Positions 48,880-59,082 of a DNA stretch of 64,000 nucleotides are shown here, piece by piece. This stretch comes from Trichobilharzia regenti. Its lineage: Eukaryota > Platyhelminthes > Trematoda > Strigeidida > Schistosomatidae. The translations under genes and the position numbers were made by a program. The notes beneath the pieces were generated by a model, which did no database searches, was not told the DNA's origin, and saw only the letters and a list, made by a program, of their open reading frames with translations. How positions within the stretch are numbered: the stretch's first letter is position 1; the number at the start of each line of letters is the position of its first letter. The stretch spans positions 88,382,984-88,446,983 of the forward strand of contig OX235265.1 of the NCBI GenBank assembly GCA_944472135.2, in the 5' to 3' direction.

Positions 48880-49330
48880 TGAAGAATTGGAGGACTTACA
48901 CCAGTACGCCTGCAACCCTTCACAGGTTGACGATTGTAAGTTGTGGAATGTCCGGACATAAGCAAGATTGACCAACAATTACAATAATTGGAACCCAAAC
49001 AAGTATTTAACACAAACATATGTACAATCAACACATCAAATGTTGTGGATTCTGCCTTGACGAACTACCCTTGAAGAACTGTAGGACTTACAGCAGTACG
49101 CCTACATTCCTTCTCAGGTTGATGATCCAAGTGGAAGTCGTCCGGACACAAACAGAATTACCAACAGCTAGATGACAGATGATATCAATTCAGTATATAC
49201 AATATGAACATATGTACAAGATCATACACCAAGCACACTGGACTGCTCATTGATGCGCTACCCTTTGAAGAATTGTAGGACTTACACCAGTACGCCTACA
49301 ACCCTTCTCAGGTTGACGCCCTAGGTTGGA
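48880..49330 (-). repeat. Three tandem ~190-bp repeats in copy F
   Basis: Units are recognised by GACTTACA(C/G)CAGTACGCCT on the plus strand at about 48893, 49086 and 49281, each followed by CTTC(T/A)CAGGTTGA. Same unit as in copy D, reversed. Confidence 0.82.
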
Positions 49331-49410
49331 AAATCGTCGCAGAGTTCATTTGCTGACTTCCTTCTATGAGCTAAATCCTCAAATCTGAACAGTAACACGC
49401 TCATATCATT

Positions 49411-49704
49411 TTATCGTAGAATATAGATGACTAACAAACACACGACATATCTCATCAACCAAGTATAGAAACAGAGTAATTTACACCAAAGATAATAACA
49501 TTCAAATAGTAATTTGAAACTAGAAATGCCTTTATTCGTGCAAGTCAATTTAACAATTACTCTCTCCTTTACACTTGGCTTATCCTCATTAAACTGACCA
49601 TTGATATTCGTCCTTTCAAACGAACTGATACTACCATAGTCATTCCACAAGATACTTGAGTTCATGGGTGTCTGTTTCATTGTGGATGACAACACCAACG
49701 ACGA
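49411..49704 (-). CDS. Short ORF in frame after the gag amber codon
   Basis: Follows gag in the same reading frame with only TAG between. It could start at the internal Met (MKQTPMNSS, near 49680) or be made by readthrough. It is about 95 codons here; a TAA cuts it. The copy at 62464-62072 is open for 130 codons. The C-terminal half is hydrophobic with cysteines (CYYLWCKLLCFYTWL, then RYVVCLLVIYIL), like one or two membrane segments. No homology recognised. Keeping of this frame in two copies suggests a real product, but two copies are not proof. Confidence 0.5.
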   Translation of the reverse strand, partial: SSLVLSSTMKQTPMNSSILWNDYGSISSFERTNINGQFNEDKPSVKERVIVKLTCTNKGISSFKLLFECYYLWCKLLCFYTWLMRYVVCLLVIYILR

Positions 49705-51276
49705 CTAATTGATACCAGTTGATGAAGTTAGCGGTGGATCAGAAGCTGTTGTTGCTCGACTTTCAGAAAGTTGTCTACCTGCAAGACCACCACCACTGGT
49801 GTCTTTTACTATCAGCTCAGGTTTAGCCCTGGCATCTGATGATAGGTGGGCTACATGCTGATCAATCACACTGACAGTCTCACAAGTATGCGTGCCTTCT
49901 GCAACTGAATCTGCATTTATTTCCACTTCACGTTCAAGTTGTACAGAACCTTTGTTCAACTTAGCAGTAGTAGGCATATCTATCATCTCATCATGATTAA
50001 CCAAAGACAACTGTGAAGTATCATGATCATTATCACAAATATTCACTTTACCGTCAACTTTATCATTTTCGAACTCTTTAATAACAGAAGTAGACAATTT
50101 TGGTTCCTCCTCACAAATCATTAAAGGTTTTATATCTTCACTCTGACTAGTTATACTTTGTAAACTTGTGGAGTCGAAACTCCACTCTGAATCAGCAACT
50201 CTATTCTGTGACACTCTTTTCGACAACGGCTTACCAGTTGCAACTACAGACTTCTTCACAACACCGTTTTCGTCACACAATTCGGAGTCAGACCTGGATT
50301 TCACATTTAGCTTATCACTGAACTTGCTCACCGGTTCACAGTTCACTTCTGTATGCACCTCTTTCACACGTGTAAAACACAACCGTGTTTGTCTTGCATC
50401 TTGCAACTTATCTGTTGAGGATGTACTACGAAAGCTGTTACACTCACTAGATATATATGCATTACTAGACATCATGGTGCCTTCTCGATGTCCACCTATC
50501 TGAGGCTTATTCGTCATCAATGAGTGCGTTTTACCCTCAGACTGCTCTATTCTAGGGGTAAGATTCAATATACTGGCAAACTTGCTCATCGATTGATTGA
50601 CACTATCTTTTACTAGTTTCAGGATATCATCAAACTTTGGCTCGATACCCTCATCCTCCATACGGGAGCTCATCTTCACCCACTTCCTTTGCAGTCGAGT
50701 AGGTAGACGTCTTGCTATTACTTCTAGTATAAAACTCCAGTTGAGGTCACTCATACAATTCATCGAAATCAATGCATTCTTGTAAATCAGCAAATTATCC
50801 AGAAACTCAGTGAGTGCCTGGGAGTCATCCTGTAATTGACCACCGTTACCCTTAACAGCCTCGAATAATTTCCCTGCAATCATCGAAGGTCTTCCAAACC
50901 TTTGACGTAGTATGCTCATAGCCTCGTAGTAGCCCTCTTTTGGCTTCATAAACGTACAGCACTGTATAGCTCTTGCAGCATCTCCAGTGCAATATCTCAT
51001 CAAATACATTAACTTCAATTCATCATTTAATAAAATACCACTCAACATGATCTCAAACTCCTTTACAAATTGCAAATAATCGGCCGGGTTTCCATCAAAA
51101 CACCGTGGTTCAAATCTAGGGAGTTTGATGTTCCTATTATCCCTGAACGGCGAAACAATAACATCAACCATGTCATGCTTAACATCAGACATATCGTTAC
51201 AAGTAACAGACAAGTCACCATGACTTACTTTCCTGTTTGCATCCAAGACACTCTGTCCCTTCTTTGACCCAGGCAT
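49705..51276 (-). CDS. BEL/Pao-like Gag of the gag-only element
   Basis: Capsid-type protein, 523 codons, open in full. Residues ~45-235 form a DUF1759-like BEL/Pao gag domain (KLPRFEPRCFDGNPADYLQF, YCTGDAARAIQCC, ILRQRFGRPSMIAGKLF). Further on, a segment CFTRVKEVHTEVNC keeps the spacing of a CCHC zinc knuckle (C-X2-C-X4-H-X4-C), but the second Cys is Arg. The other copy (60952 to edge) has the same Arg. The C-terminal ~200 residues are acidic and Ser/Thr-rich, with no retropepsin motif. The frame ends in TAG at 49705-49707 and goes on, in the same frame, into the next ORF. Start: the first Met, 145 bases after the LTR. Confidence 0.85.
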   Translation of the reverse strand: MPGSKKGQSVLDANRKVSHGDLSVTCNDMSDVKHDMVDVIVSPFRDNRNIKLPRFEPRCFDGNPADYLQFVKEFEIMLSGILLNDELKLMYLMRYCTGDAARAIQCCTFMKPKEGYYEAMSILRQRFGRPSMIAGKLFEAVKGNGGQLQDDSQALTEFLDNLLIYKNALISMNCMSDLNWSFILEVIARRLPTRLQRKWVKMSSRMEDEGIEPKFDDILKLVKDSVNQSMSKFASILNLTPRIEQSEGKTHSLMTNKPQIGGHREGTMMSSNAYISSECNSFRSTSSTDKLQDARQTRLCFTRVKEVHTEVNCEPVSKFSDKLNVKSRSDSELCDENGVVKKSVVATGKPLSKRVSQNRVADSEWSFDSTSLQSITSQSEDIKPLMICEEEPKLSTSVIKEFENDKVDGKVNICDNDHDTSQLSLVNHDEMIDMPTTAKLNKGSVQLEREVEINADSVAEGTHTCETVSVIDQHVAHLSSDARAKPELIVKDTSGGGLAGRQLSESRATTASDPPLTSSTGIN

Positions 51277-51420
51277 TGTTGAACTTGACCCAATTCCAAA
51301 AATGCTGCAGATATTGCTTGTTCAAAGAGGACTTGACCGGCACCAGGAAAGATGAACGGTGACTATCCAAACTTTCACCAACTGTTTGAATCCGCCAGAT
51401 CTGTTTCCATCGTCAGAAAC

Positions 51421-51780
51421 TGTCAATCACGTCTCATAAACCATTAATGCCCAGCTCTCGCTACGCTCGGGCCCACGCTGTTCTTCGAAGATTTCTCAGA
51501 AACGCCTAGTAATAACGGACGCAAAAACCAAAACACTGATCTGCCGCTTTAGATTTGCTTATTGTTACACCAACATATAAAAGGAATAAGCGAACTAAGG
51601 TCTGAAAACAAATATTACAATAATATATCATTTTATTACTTCTGACGATATTTTACTCTTCTTTCTGAACAGCGACCGATGAGACGATGACTGTCGTATT
51701 GATGCCTCCGCGAAAATCGGGGAAGTTGATTTTGAGCAAACAACCAAGAATTGATCGTTCAATCTTCAACTCCATTGACA
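51421..51780 (-). repeat. 5' LTR of copy F
   Basis: 360 bp, TGTCA to TGACA ends. Transcription would start here on the minus strand; I did not place the TATA box with confidence. Confidence 0.93.
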
Positions 51781-52144
51781 GGATGGATCGCTTTTTTGCC
51801 GGGGAGTGTCAATGTAGTTGAAGACTGAACGGTTAATTCATGGTTGTTTGCTCAAAACCAACTTCCCCAGTTTTCGCGGAGGCATCAATACACCAGTCAT
51901 CGCCTCATCGTTCACTGTTCGTCGGAAGAGAGAAAACTATCAGAAGTTTTATTGTGATTTATTTTTATAACATTTATTCCTAGACTTTGTGTAAAATAAC
52001 CTAATGGTTGGCTCTGTATTGGTGGAAGAATAAACGGGTTGTAAGCCACCAATTTGCGTTCTGGTTATTTGTGTTAGTTATTTCGCATAGTTTCTGAAAG
52101 TCTTCCAAAGACAGCGTGAGGTTCAGTGTAGTTAGACCTTAACA
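51781..52144 (+). mobile_element. Older gag-only element (copy E), right part with old 3' LTR
   Basis: Begins with the second GGATG duplication copy, then the polypurine region (TTGCCGGGGAG) and a diverged LTR from 51812. This is the continuation of 47035-47810, so copy F landed a few dozen bases before the 3' LTR of copy E, in opposite orientation. The LTR is strongly diverged in its 3' half, where it resembles the remnant at 13459-13656. Confidence 0.82.
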
Positions 52145-52390
52145 TTTGGCATATGGTTTAGTAAATTTAACATATCGAATACTGGTGGAAATGCTGAACC
52201 ATTTCGTGAACTTTTGGTTAATCACATAAGGTTGACGTAAACGTCCCAGTGGGTTTCATTGACCAATACTGAATCTCTGAGATAAAGCTCTGTTGTTTCA
52301 GTCTTCTAAACGTTTCAGCTAACTGATTTTCTATCTTTACAACCGGATCCAGAGAGGATAAGATTTTCTGGAATTTAGGCCGTCACTTGC
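52145..52390 (-). pseudogene. Penelope-like fragment (weak)
   Basis: The plus-strand stretch at 52148-52210 resembles 7202-7262 (CATATGGTTTAGTAAATTTA versus CATGTTTTGGTGAATTTTAC), which belongs to the Penelope-like RT fragment. Frames are broken. Identity rests on this match only. Confidence 0.45.
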
Positions 52391-53059
52391 TAAAAATACC
52401 CATTAAATTTTTCAAAAAGAATGGCTGCTGAAGGAAAAATATTCTTTTCGAAGCTTCATCATCAATTTCTACAGCTATATATACATAATAGTGAATGAAT
52501 CAGTGTCATTAACGACATCAATGTTTAAACAAAAATGAATCAATAATAACACCAATGGATTGCAGTTTGATAGCACCAACATAACCACTTACTGAATATG
52601 AGAAAAACTAGAAAAAATAATGATAATAATTCACTGAAGGATAGGGTAGTAGTAGCGGCTGGATTTACTTCTTTTGCGCACACAGCACTGGTTGTTTCAC
52701 GTGAGTCTCAATAACCACTGCTGTTTAAACCATGTGGTGACTGGATGTTTCGGCAATTTACCTGGTACCCGGTAGATAAAAGAGGAGGATTCTTCAGTGC
52801 TGGCTTTCTGGCCGGTTCGGACCAAATGGTCTAATATCAAACAGTTGGTGTTTCTACTACACCTTTACTTGGCCACACTGGTAGATATTCCCGTATACGA
52901 AAGACGAAGTTCTGATATTCAGTGTATGGTTATTTTAATAGGCTTTTTGGATAAGTTTAAATTCTGTTAGCGGACTGTAGCTTTGATTGTTCCCAATGAG
53001 TACCTAAAATGTAACGATAAACCCCATAAAACAAAGGCTGCGTTGGACTTCATTAACAA
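52391..53059. other. No recognised feature
   Basis: No motif or shared repeat. Only short frames. Confidence 0.4.
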
Positions 53060-53503
53060 GTGCGGCGACTCAAATCACCTTCCCAAATTTTATCACAAGT
53101 CTTGATGTCAAAACAGACTCCAGCACAACAAGAAGGCGCTGAAACGGTACGTAACATGCCTAACAGGCTCTTTATACATATATATATATATATAAAGGAG
53201 AATGAAATAAATACCTCCCGCAGGCAATATGCAGTAGATAAACTGCCAAAAGATCTTAGAATGCCTTTTATGGGATACATAAATCAACCTAGTAAACTTA
53301 AAGAACAGAAGAAGCAGATAGAGGCTATGAAAAGACTTGAAAGCAAGTCAGAGGTTAGTAGATTTCTGAAATATAATGATATGATAATTTGCTTTATTCG
53401 CAAAACAGTACTAATGATACAGCAAGGAATTTTCAGCATTCAGTACTATATTGCATCTAATTTACTCAAAAGCGACAAAAAATTAAAAATAAACATTTCA
53501 TAA
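53060..53503 (+). other. Unrecognised open frame across an AT microsatellite
   Basis: 147 codons on the plus strand that cross an (AT)n tract (53178-53194). The lysine-rich part (QPSKLKEQKKQIEAMKRLES) could form a helix. I do not recognise it and see no clear splice sites; it may be a chance frame or an exon of an unknown host gene. Confidence 0.2.
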
Positions 53504-54038
53504 CAATGATAATGAAACGCTGTTATAGCAGCTACAAAGCAAAATACTCTATGCAATGCGGAGAAAAATATGCACAAAGTATAAAACTGTGGTAATAATG
53601 GTACTAACAACTAAAATAAAATAGCAAAGTTATAATTAAACGATAGAAAGTGTGACACCATATAATACAGAAAGATGAACAATGAAAGGATCGATCCACT
53701 TTGCTAATTACAGAGTAACTTATGTGTTTCACGTCTAACAGAGCCTTCATCACATAAAGTACGTGCTAAATAGGGTATTGTAGAATTTCTGTACTTAGTG
53801 GTACGAGCAGATAACTTTTTACATTGACTTCCCTTCCTACCTGATGAGATAAAAGGGGATAGTTGTGAATAAAAGGGATCCAGAAATTCTGACAGTACAG
53901 CCTTTGCCCATTTTGTACAGGAATTTATTTGTCTCTCGACTATAGTATTGGCGAGCTCACGCAGTAGCAGACCACAAGCCCTACTCACAGCATTTAATGC
54001 TCTTCGTAATGTGATATTTTAGAGGTTGAAGGTATAGA
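53504..54038 (-). other. Unrecognised region with a 94-codon minus-strand frame
   Basis: The frame at 53988-53704 (starts MSRACGLLLRELANTIVE) has a composition closer to protein than its surroundings. I do not recognise a family. It stops next to the Gypsy solo LTR, so an older gene or element could have been interrupted here. Confidence 0.25.
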
Positions 54039-54359
54039 TGTTCGCGAACAGTACTGAGTATATTAATGCAAGATCTTATACCAACAACTTCTAATTTATT
54101 TTCTCGTGTACCAAAGGTAAAGCGAAAGACCACAATAGATTGTCCAAGTTACGATATGTATTTCGGAAGCAAATCGCGGATTGAGGCGGAAGCTAGGCTA
54201 GCTAGCCATCGTGCACGACAGTGACACGACGGAGTACCAAATGGCGGGGATGCTTGACGGGAAGCTTTCAGCTAAACAAGTTGACTTAAACTCTAAGGGT
54301 CAGCATCCAATGTTCACTGATGATTTTTATGGTCAATAATTTTGGGGAAACATTTACCG
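54039..54359 (-). mobile_element. Ty3/Gypsy solo LTR
   Basis: Reverse match of 10303-10645, from GTAGCGGTAA (54359) to about CAACCTCTAA. No Gypsy internal sequence on either side. I could not confirm a target duplication because the inner LTR boundary is unsure. Confidence 0.75.
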
Positions 54360-55080
54360 CTACTGCTCGCTCCCCCCTAGTGGGGTTGTGAGAACCCTAA
54401 GGCAGGACCAGCCAGAAGAAAAAACTCGTTGGTTCCATTTCGGGTGAAAAAATCTTCCGGGCGGCTTGTTGGCGCGCCTACTGGTCTGTCTGCCTATGCT
54501 AATATGGAGTTTGTAAATCGCTTCCATGATGTTGTTCGTTGGATCTCGTGCTGCGTTTGTTTCTTGTCCAGTGCCCGTCGCACCTGGAAAAGAAAACAAG
54601 AACGCTGAGTACCTTGTTGAGGAAAATGTACCAAATCGGCGTTTTTTTTAAAAATTATGTACATCTAGCATACAGTGAAATAATGTAAGGTTTAGAACAT
54701 CGAAAAAGTATACATCTAAATTTTTCGTGCATGCAAACTGTACGGTTATAAAAAAATTGTTTTACTTGTGTTTAGTGATGCTATATAAAAAATTGATGAA
54801 TCTGAAAAGAAAAGAATAATTAATGCACCAAACGAATGAGTTGGGGGAATCACACGACTTCGTTGTTATTTAGGTGTGAAGGTATTCTGGGAACCTCGAC
54901 CATTTCCACGAAACCTCTTTAAATATACTGAGACATGACATTAGTCTACTGTTTGTACAGGTCTGAATCTTGACAGAGGCATGTCCTCAACGAATTGAGT
55001 CTACCCGTCGCCAGGTTTCTATTATTAGTTAAGATTTGTTGTCGACGCCATGGAAGTGCTATCTGATTGTATCCGTCACT
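54360..55080. other. No recognised gene
   Basis: A minus-strand frame (54599-54360) begins with a possible splice acceptor (TTTTCTTTTCCAG near 54585) and has GC-richer sequence than its surroundings. No known family. Confidence 0.3.
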
Positions 55081-55099
55081 AGCGGTCTGGACTCTGACA

Positions 55100-55762
55100 T
55101 AATACTCAGAGCCCTACGATCCTCAACAGACCTTGGCACTTGACCACTGACATGGTCAAACTCGTTCTTATACAACCATTCGAACGTAGCCTCAATTTTT
55201 TTGTAGCTAAGATATGATTGATCATGCTAGTTTCTCCAAGGGTCTTCCCGTATAGTCCCAGTAATGTCCATCCCAAGGGAGTCTTTATGGCACAAGGTTT
55301 GTTAGCTCCACCAAGCCTTTTATCAATCTTTATGTGAGCTTCTGGCACGTTGCAGCCAGTAAGCATCTTAATTTGTTCACTCTCAACCTCCGGTAAAACT
55401 ATTCCGTCTGGGTGACTTCATGAGACCATCTGATCTGCCGTTGGCACCACCCTTTGCATCTGTGACAACTTCTGCATTGTTCATGCTTTGGAAACAGTAA
55501 CATTAAGAGACGAATCCGACGGAGAGACTTCCAGCTGTACCTGTCTGCAAGACAAAGTGGATTGTGAACCAAGTGTCTTAAGGGAAACTGTCTTAGTTGC
55601 TCCTACTAAACTTAATTCTCTTGCTAGATCTTCCCTGACCAACGTTGCGTCTGAACCGCTATCCAAAAACGCACAGGTTTGAACACTATTACCATTATAT
55701 CTGGCTAAGATGTGCACTAAAGCGAATGCTGTTTCACTTGTTGGAGTCTTGTGCAAAGTCAT
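55100..55762 (-). pseudogene. BEL/Pao aspartic protease and start of pol
   Basis: Protease: CAFLDSGSDATLVREDLAREL, with DSGS as the active-site loop (DUF1758-type). A stop at 55481 separates it from LTGCNVPEAHIKIDKRLGG, then TPLGWTLLGLYG (55366-55106), the usual linker before BEL/Pao RT. Frame breaks make it inactive. Confidence 0.83.
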
Positions 55763-55774
55763 ATCACTGCACTG

Positions 55775-56188
55775 TTAAGTGTTGATATGCATATCATATT
55801 TTATATCGTCGGATAATCCCTGGCTTCTATGCCCCAATGTGTGGTGTCTCCAACCACAACCTTCAATTGTACAGGACCTTGGAGAACAACAATTCTTTGC
55901 TACATAATTTGTTTTTAAACAGACGTTGTATAGTTTTCTCTTGGAAACAAATGCCAGACGTTCATCAAGGTCCTTATCTTTAAACACCGAACAGTGGTCT
56001 AGGAAATGTCTTCCCAAACATAATAAACAAGGTGAGATAAATAAACGTGACTTATTCTTAGGATAATGATTCGGGTTTTCGACATTACTCTCTGAGACCC
56101 GGGTAACAAAATCTCGGTGTTTAGGATCAGAGTTTCTATTCGTAGGGATGCTAAACCCTTTACTATTTTTTCCCCGTAGAATGGCCAT
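55775..56188 (-). pseudogene. BEL/Pao zinc-knuckle region
   Basis: Reads CLLCLGRHFLDHCSVFKDKD, then KLYNVCLKTNYVAKNCCSP and CTIEGCGWRHHTLGH. This is the Cys/His cluster that joins Gag to protease in BEL/Pao elements and binds RNA. One knuckle retains C-X2-C-X4-H-X4-C; in the next the first Cys is Tyr-Asn-Val-Cys in context, so partly decayed. Confidence 0.82.
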
Positions 56189-56299
56189 TGATTAGCAGCC
56201 CATACCTGGTGTTATCCATATCTGACTGTTCCTTAACAAACAAGCATAAATCGCTAAATGATGTTTCGCGACCGCTCTTTATGCCGTTGCGAGCGACCT

Positions 56300-56929
56300 T
56301 CATCCACTCTCTCTCTCTGAATGGACAGGAAGTTGTATAACTAGTTGTTCAATAGTTCCACCAGAATTCAATTCTGAAACGTAGTCCATCTGCTTTAATG
56401 TTAGTTCGCAGGCTTGCATCTCGTGAGATAACTTTCTTGACAGTGCTGCATCGTTGCTTTCAACATTCGGAAATTCCAGGAGTTTCTCTATGAAAGTCCG
56501 TGACACAACATGCTTTCGCCCGAATGCTTCTTCTAACAGTCCTAAGGCTTCATAATAATCTTTCTGTGGCTCTAGCAAAACGCAGTGTTTGATTACATCT
56601 TTTGCTTCTCCTTCACAATACGGAATTAAGTAATTTAGCTTAGTTCGGTAACCAATAGCATCACTATCCACCAAGTCTTCAAAATTCTTAATAAAATTCC
56701 AGTAATTTACAGGATTACCGTCAAACCTAATGATCTCTCTTTTAGGCATGTCCAGGAACTTGGACATGGCTCTGGCGAACTCATCGTTAGGAGACATAGC
56801 GACTGTATGAGAAGTGGATGGATTGTAAGCCGACTTATTACTATCAGAACAGTCACGGCTAGCTTTCCGTAAACTTTTCAATTCAATTTCTTTCTCTATC
56901 TGGACTATAAGGATTTTCGCTAGCTCCAA
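56300..56929 (-). pseudogene. BEL/Pao Gag, DUF1759 region
   Basis: Capsid-type domain: IIRFDGNPVNYWNFIKNFED, LIPYCEGEAKDVIKHC, LLEEAFGRKHVVSRTFIEKL. It has the same layout as the Gag at 51276-49705 (FDGNP, YC.G.A..., FGR) but is clearly a different subfamily. The frame opens upstream of the first Met (from about 57010) and breaks near 56300 (SERESG). Confidence 0.8.
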
Positions 56930-57060
56930 CTCTGCCTTATAGTGTGATTCATACTCGTTGCTTTCACAGGCAACAATCTCACCACTCTTTTCTGACTGTG
57001 GAGTTGACGTCGGTGTAGTCTCATATTTTTCGTCTGCTATACTGTTCGAAACTTTGTAGG

Positions 57061-57762
57061 ACTAATTTTGCCTACAGATTTAGTCGCTCCTCAGCACTGA
57101 CGACACAGAGTCTTGGCTTAACTATAGTTAAAAACAGAGTGACTTGACTTAAACTTTATCTGTTTCTAAAACATAAAATAAATCATACAATTACACCAAG
57201 AAAAGTATAAAAACCATTGTCGCTCAAGAAAAGACAAAAACGTACCGAGGGGTGAATTATTAATTAATTAATTACGTGTGCACACAAATGGAGTGACAGA
57301 AAACAAAGAACACTCAAGGTCACATCGCGTGGCGTGAGTCACATTAAATTAACCAATAATCGTGACGAAGAAGATCACATAATATTGATTAGCTGTCTAT
57401 CGAACAGTCTATCTACCTGTCGCGATTAACAGGCCTTCTGATGGTTCCTTATTCTGTATAGTTTACTACAGTCTAGGTATTTGCTGCATTTTTAGCAGTT
57501 TTTCAGACTTATTTCTCCCTCCATTAATTATTGTTTTGCCCAATAGTTTTATCCAAAAGGCACATTCGTGAAATATAGAAACCGAACTTGAAAACTCTGA
57601 TTCTGTAGAGGTGGATTCTTGACTCACTACCAAGGTTAGTTTACCTGAATTAGACAGACATGATCTTCAACTATGATCTGCTCAAATAGATCACTAATTG
57701 ACAGAAATAGCATCAAGCCCGAAACCACCGAGTATGAGGACGCCTGAGTCAACGCTTCGCGA
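57061..57762. other. Possible BEL/Pao leader or LTR, undefined
   Basis: Lies upstream of the BEL/Pao gag. Has AAGTATAAAAACC near 57206, a TATA-like sequence. Without a second LTR copy I cannot set boundaries. Confidence 0.3.
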
Positions 57763-58871
57763 AAAATTCTTCAGTCATACATTCCAAAATATGGAACAGC
57801 CTGCCCCTAGAATTCAGAACCTGTACCTCAGTCGCAAGTCTCAAACTTTCTCTGTACAGACCGTTTCACTCCACTGACTACATTAGCGAACTATTTATTT
57901 TCAGGACGTATCAATAATTAGATTGTTAAGAATTTTGAAAACTTAAATAATTACCCTATAAATGATAGACTGGTTGCATGGATGCATAAAAAGCCTAAGT
58001 AGAAATAAATATATGGGTTTACTGGATGGCAATATACAACGAATATTAACATATATATACAAACATTAAGGTCCTATCCATGTCCGCATAAATTTTCTTC
58101 CCTCTTTGGTGCTTTGCTTCTGGCCTCTTCTCCTCTATTTGCTTTGCAGTGGGATTTGCATAGATCTACAGTAAGACTGAAGTTGAAAGGACTTGAAGGC
58201 ACTAACTTATTTACACCATATCAACCTCCAAGGTTCTGGCTAGTAACAACTCCACATCCTTGAAAATTCCACTGTAACCACATCAGGACTCTGTACAATC
58301 AGTGTCCATGATCTAAATTGGTTTACAAATAGCTTTCAACATATCAATCAACTTGCTCGCACAGAACGGCCATGTAGAGACAAATGGTGGCTGACTTCGG
58401 CGTAATAAAATAAATCTGCATGGCAATGACTAATACTAAACTGCATTGAGTGCAATTCATTTCTGGTGTTACCTACGACGAAAATGCTGACTTAATTATT
58501 CAAACTTATCGCTTGTTTTAAATTAGTACCCAATTTGGATGTGAATCAATAATAAGATTCGATTCTGTACACACGAAAGTTATATGGGGAAATGATTTCA
58601 AGCTCTATTTTTTTAATTATTTGTAATCCAGCCAACAAATAATTGAATTTTTTGTTAATGCGAAGACGATGTTTCCACATTTCCTGATGTACTCCATCGA
58701 ATGATCAGTCAGCAAATAGTTCCCACAAACTAAAGGCGAAAAGGAAGGCAGCCATACGAATTCACCATAATGTTAATATTGGATAAATCAGTTCTAGGCC
58801 TGGGCATGTTGGAGACATGGGTATGGATTCTTACTTGGCCTATGTTTGTACAAGCACTGGATTTGATCAAT
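57763..58871 (+). mobile_element. LINE-A-type 3' fragment
   Basis: Begins in the ORF2 C-terminus (SKIWNSLPL... region, as in 29915-30060) and continues through the 3' untranslated region (GCATGGATGCATAAA near 57977; GTTATATGGGGAAATGATTTC near 58580). It is more diverged than the other copies and ends at the SINE. Confidence 0.75.
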
Positions 58872-59082
58872 ATTTTATTTTGTTATTTATTTATTTGTTA
58901 TTTTTGATTACAGCTTGATTCCACACCGTATTTTTGGTGCAAATATGGAATTTTCAGTGTGGGTATTGGTAGCCTGAATTTTGCAGGCCGACCATAGATA
59001 TCAGGTGTGCGTTGGCGTGGGCTCGAACCCCAGACCATATGCATGGTCGGCGAGAGTCCCAACCACTGTGCCACCGACGCAC
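58872..59082 (-). mobile_element. tRNA-headed SINE, copy 3
   Basis: Minus-strand copy with A box TGGCACAGTGG, B box GGTTCGAGCCC and an AAATA-rich tail. The acceptor-like stem has one change relative to copies 1 and 2 (GCCAACGC). It directly follows the LINE-A-type fragment. Confidence 0.9.

Larger units (their letters stand above)
47811..51780 (-). mobile_element. Complete gag-only BEL-like LTR retrotransposon (copy F)
   Basis: A 3,970-bp element in minus orientation. LTRs at 51421-51780 (5') and 47811-48170 (3') are 360 bp each, with ends TGTCA...TGACA; by eye they differ at about six sites. A perfect 5-bp duplication GGATG is at 47806-47810 and 51781-51785. Internal order: leader, gag (51276-49705), amber codon, short ORF, three ~190-bp repeats (about 49330-48880), 3' region, and polypurine tract (GGGGAG) touching the 3' LTR. 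There is no protease, RT, RNase H or integrase. Directly after the 5' LTR comes GTTTCTGACGATGG, so a usual TGG-type primer site is not in the first positions. Confidence 0.93.
55081..57060 (-). mobile_element. BEL/Pao retrotransposon remnant, gag to protease
   Basis: Minus-strand order gag capsid domain, zinc knuckles, protease and the linker into RT, as in BEL/Pao. The RT, RNase H and integrase are gone, and no LTR could be defined on either side. Lesions separate the blocks. Confidence 0.82.
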
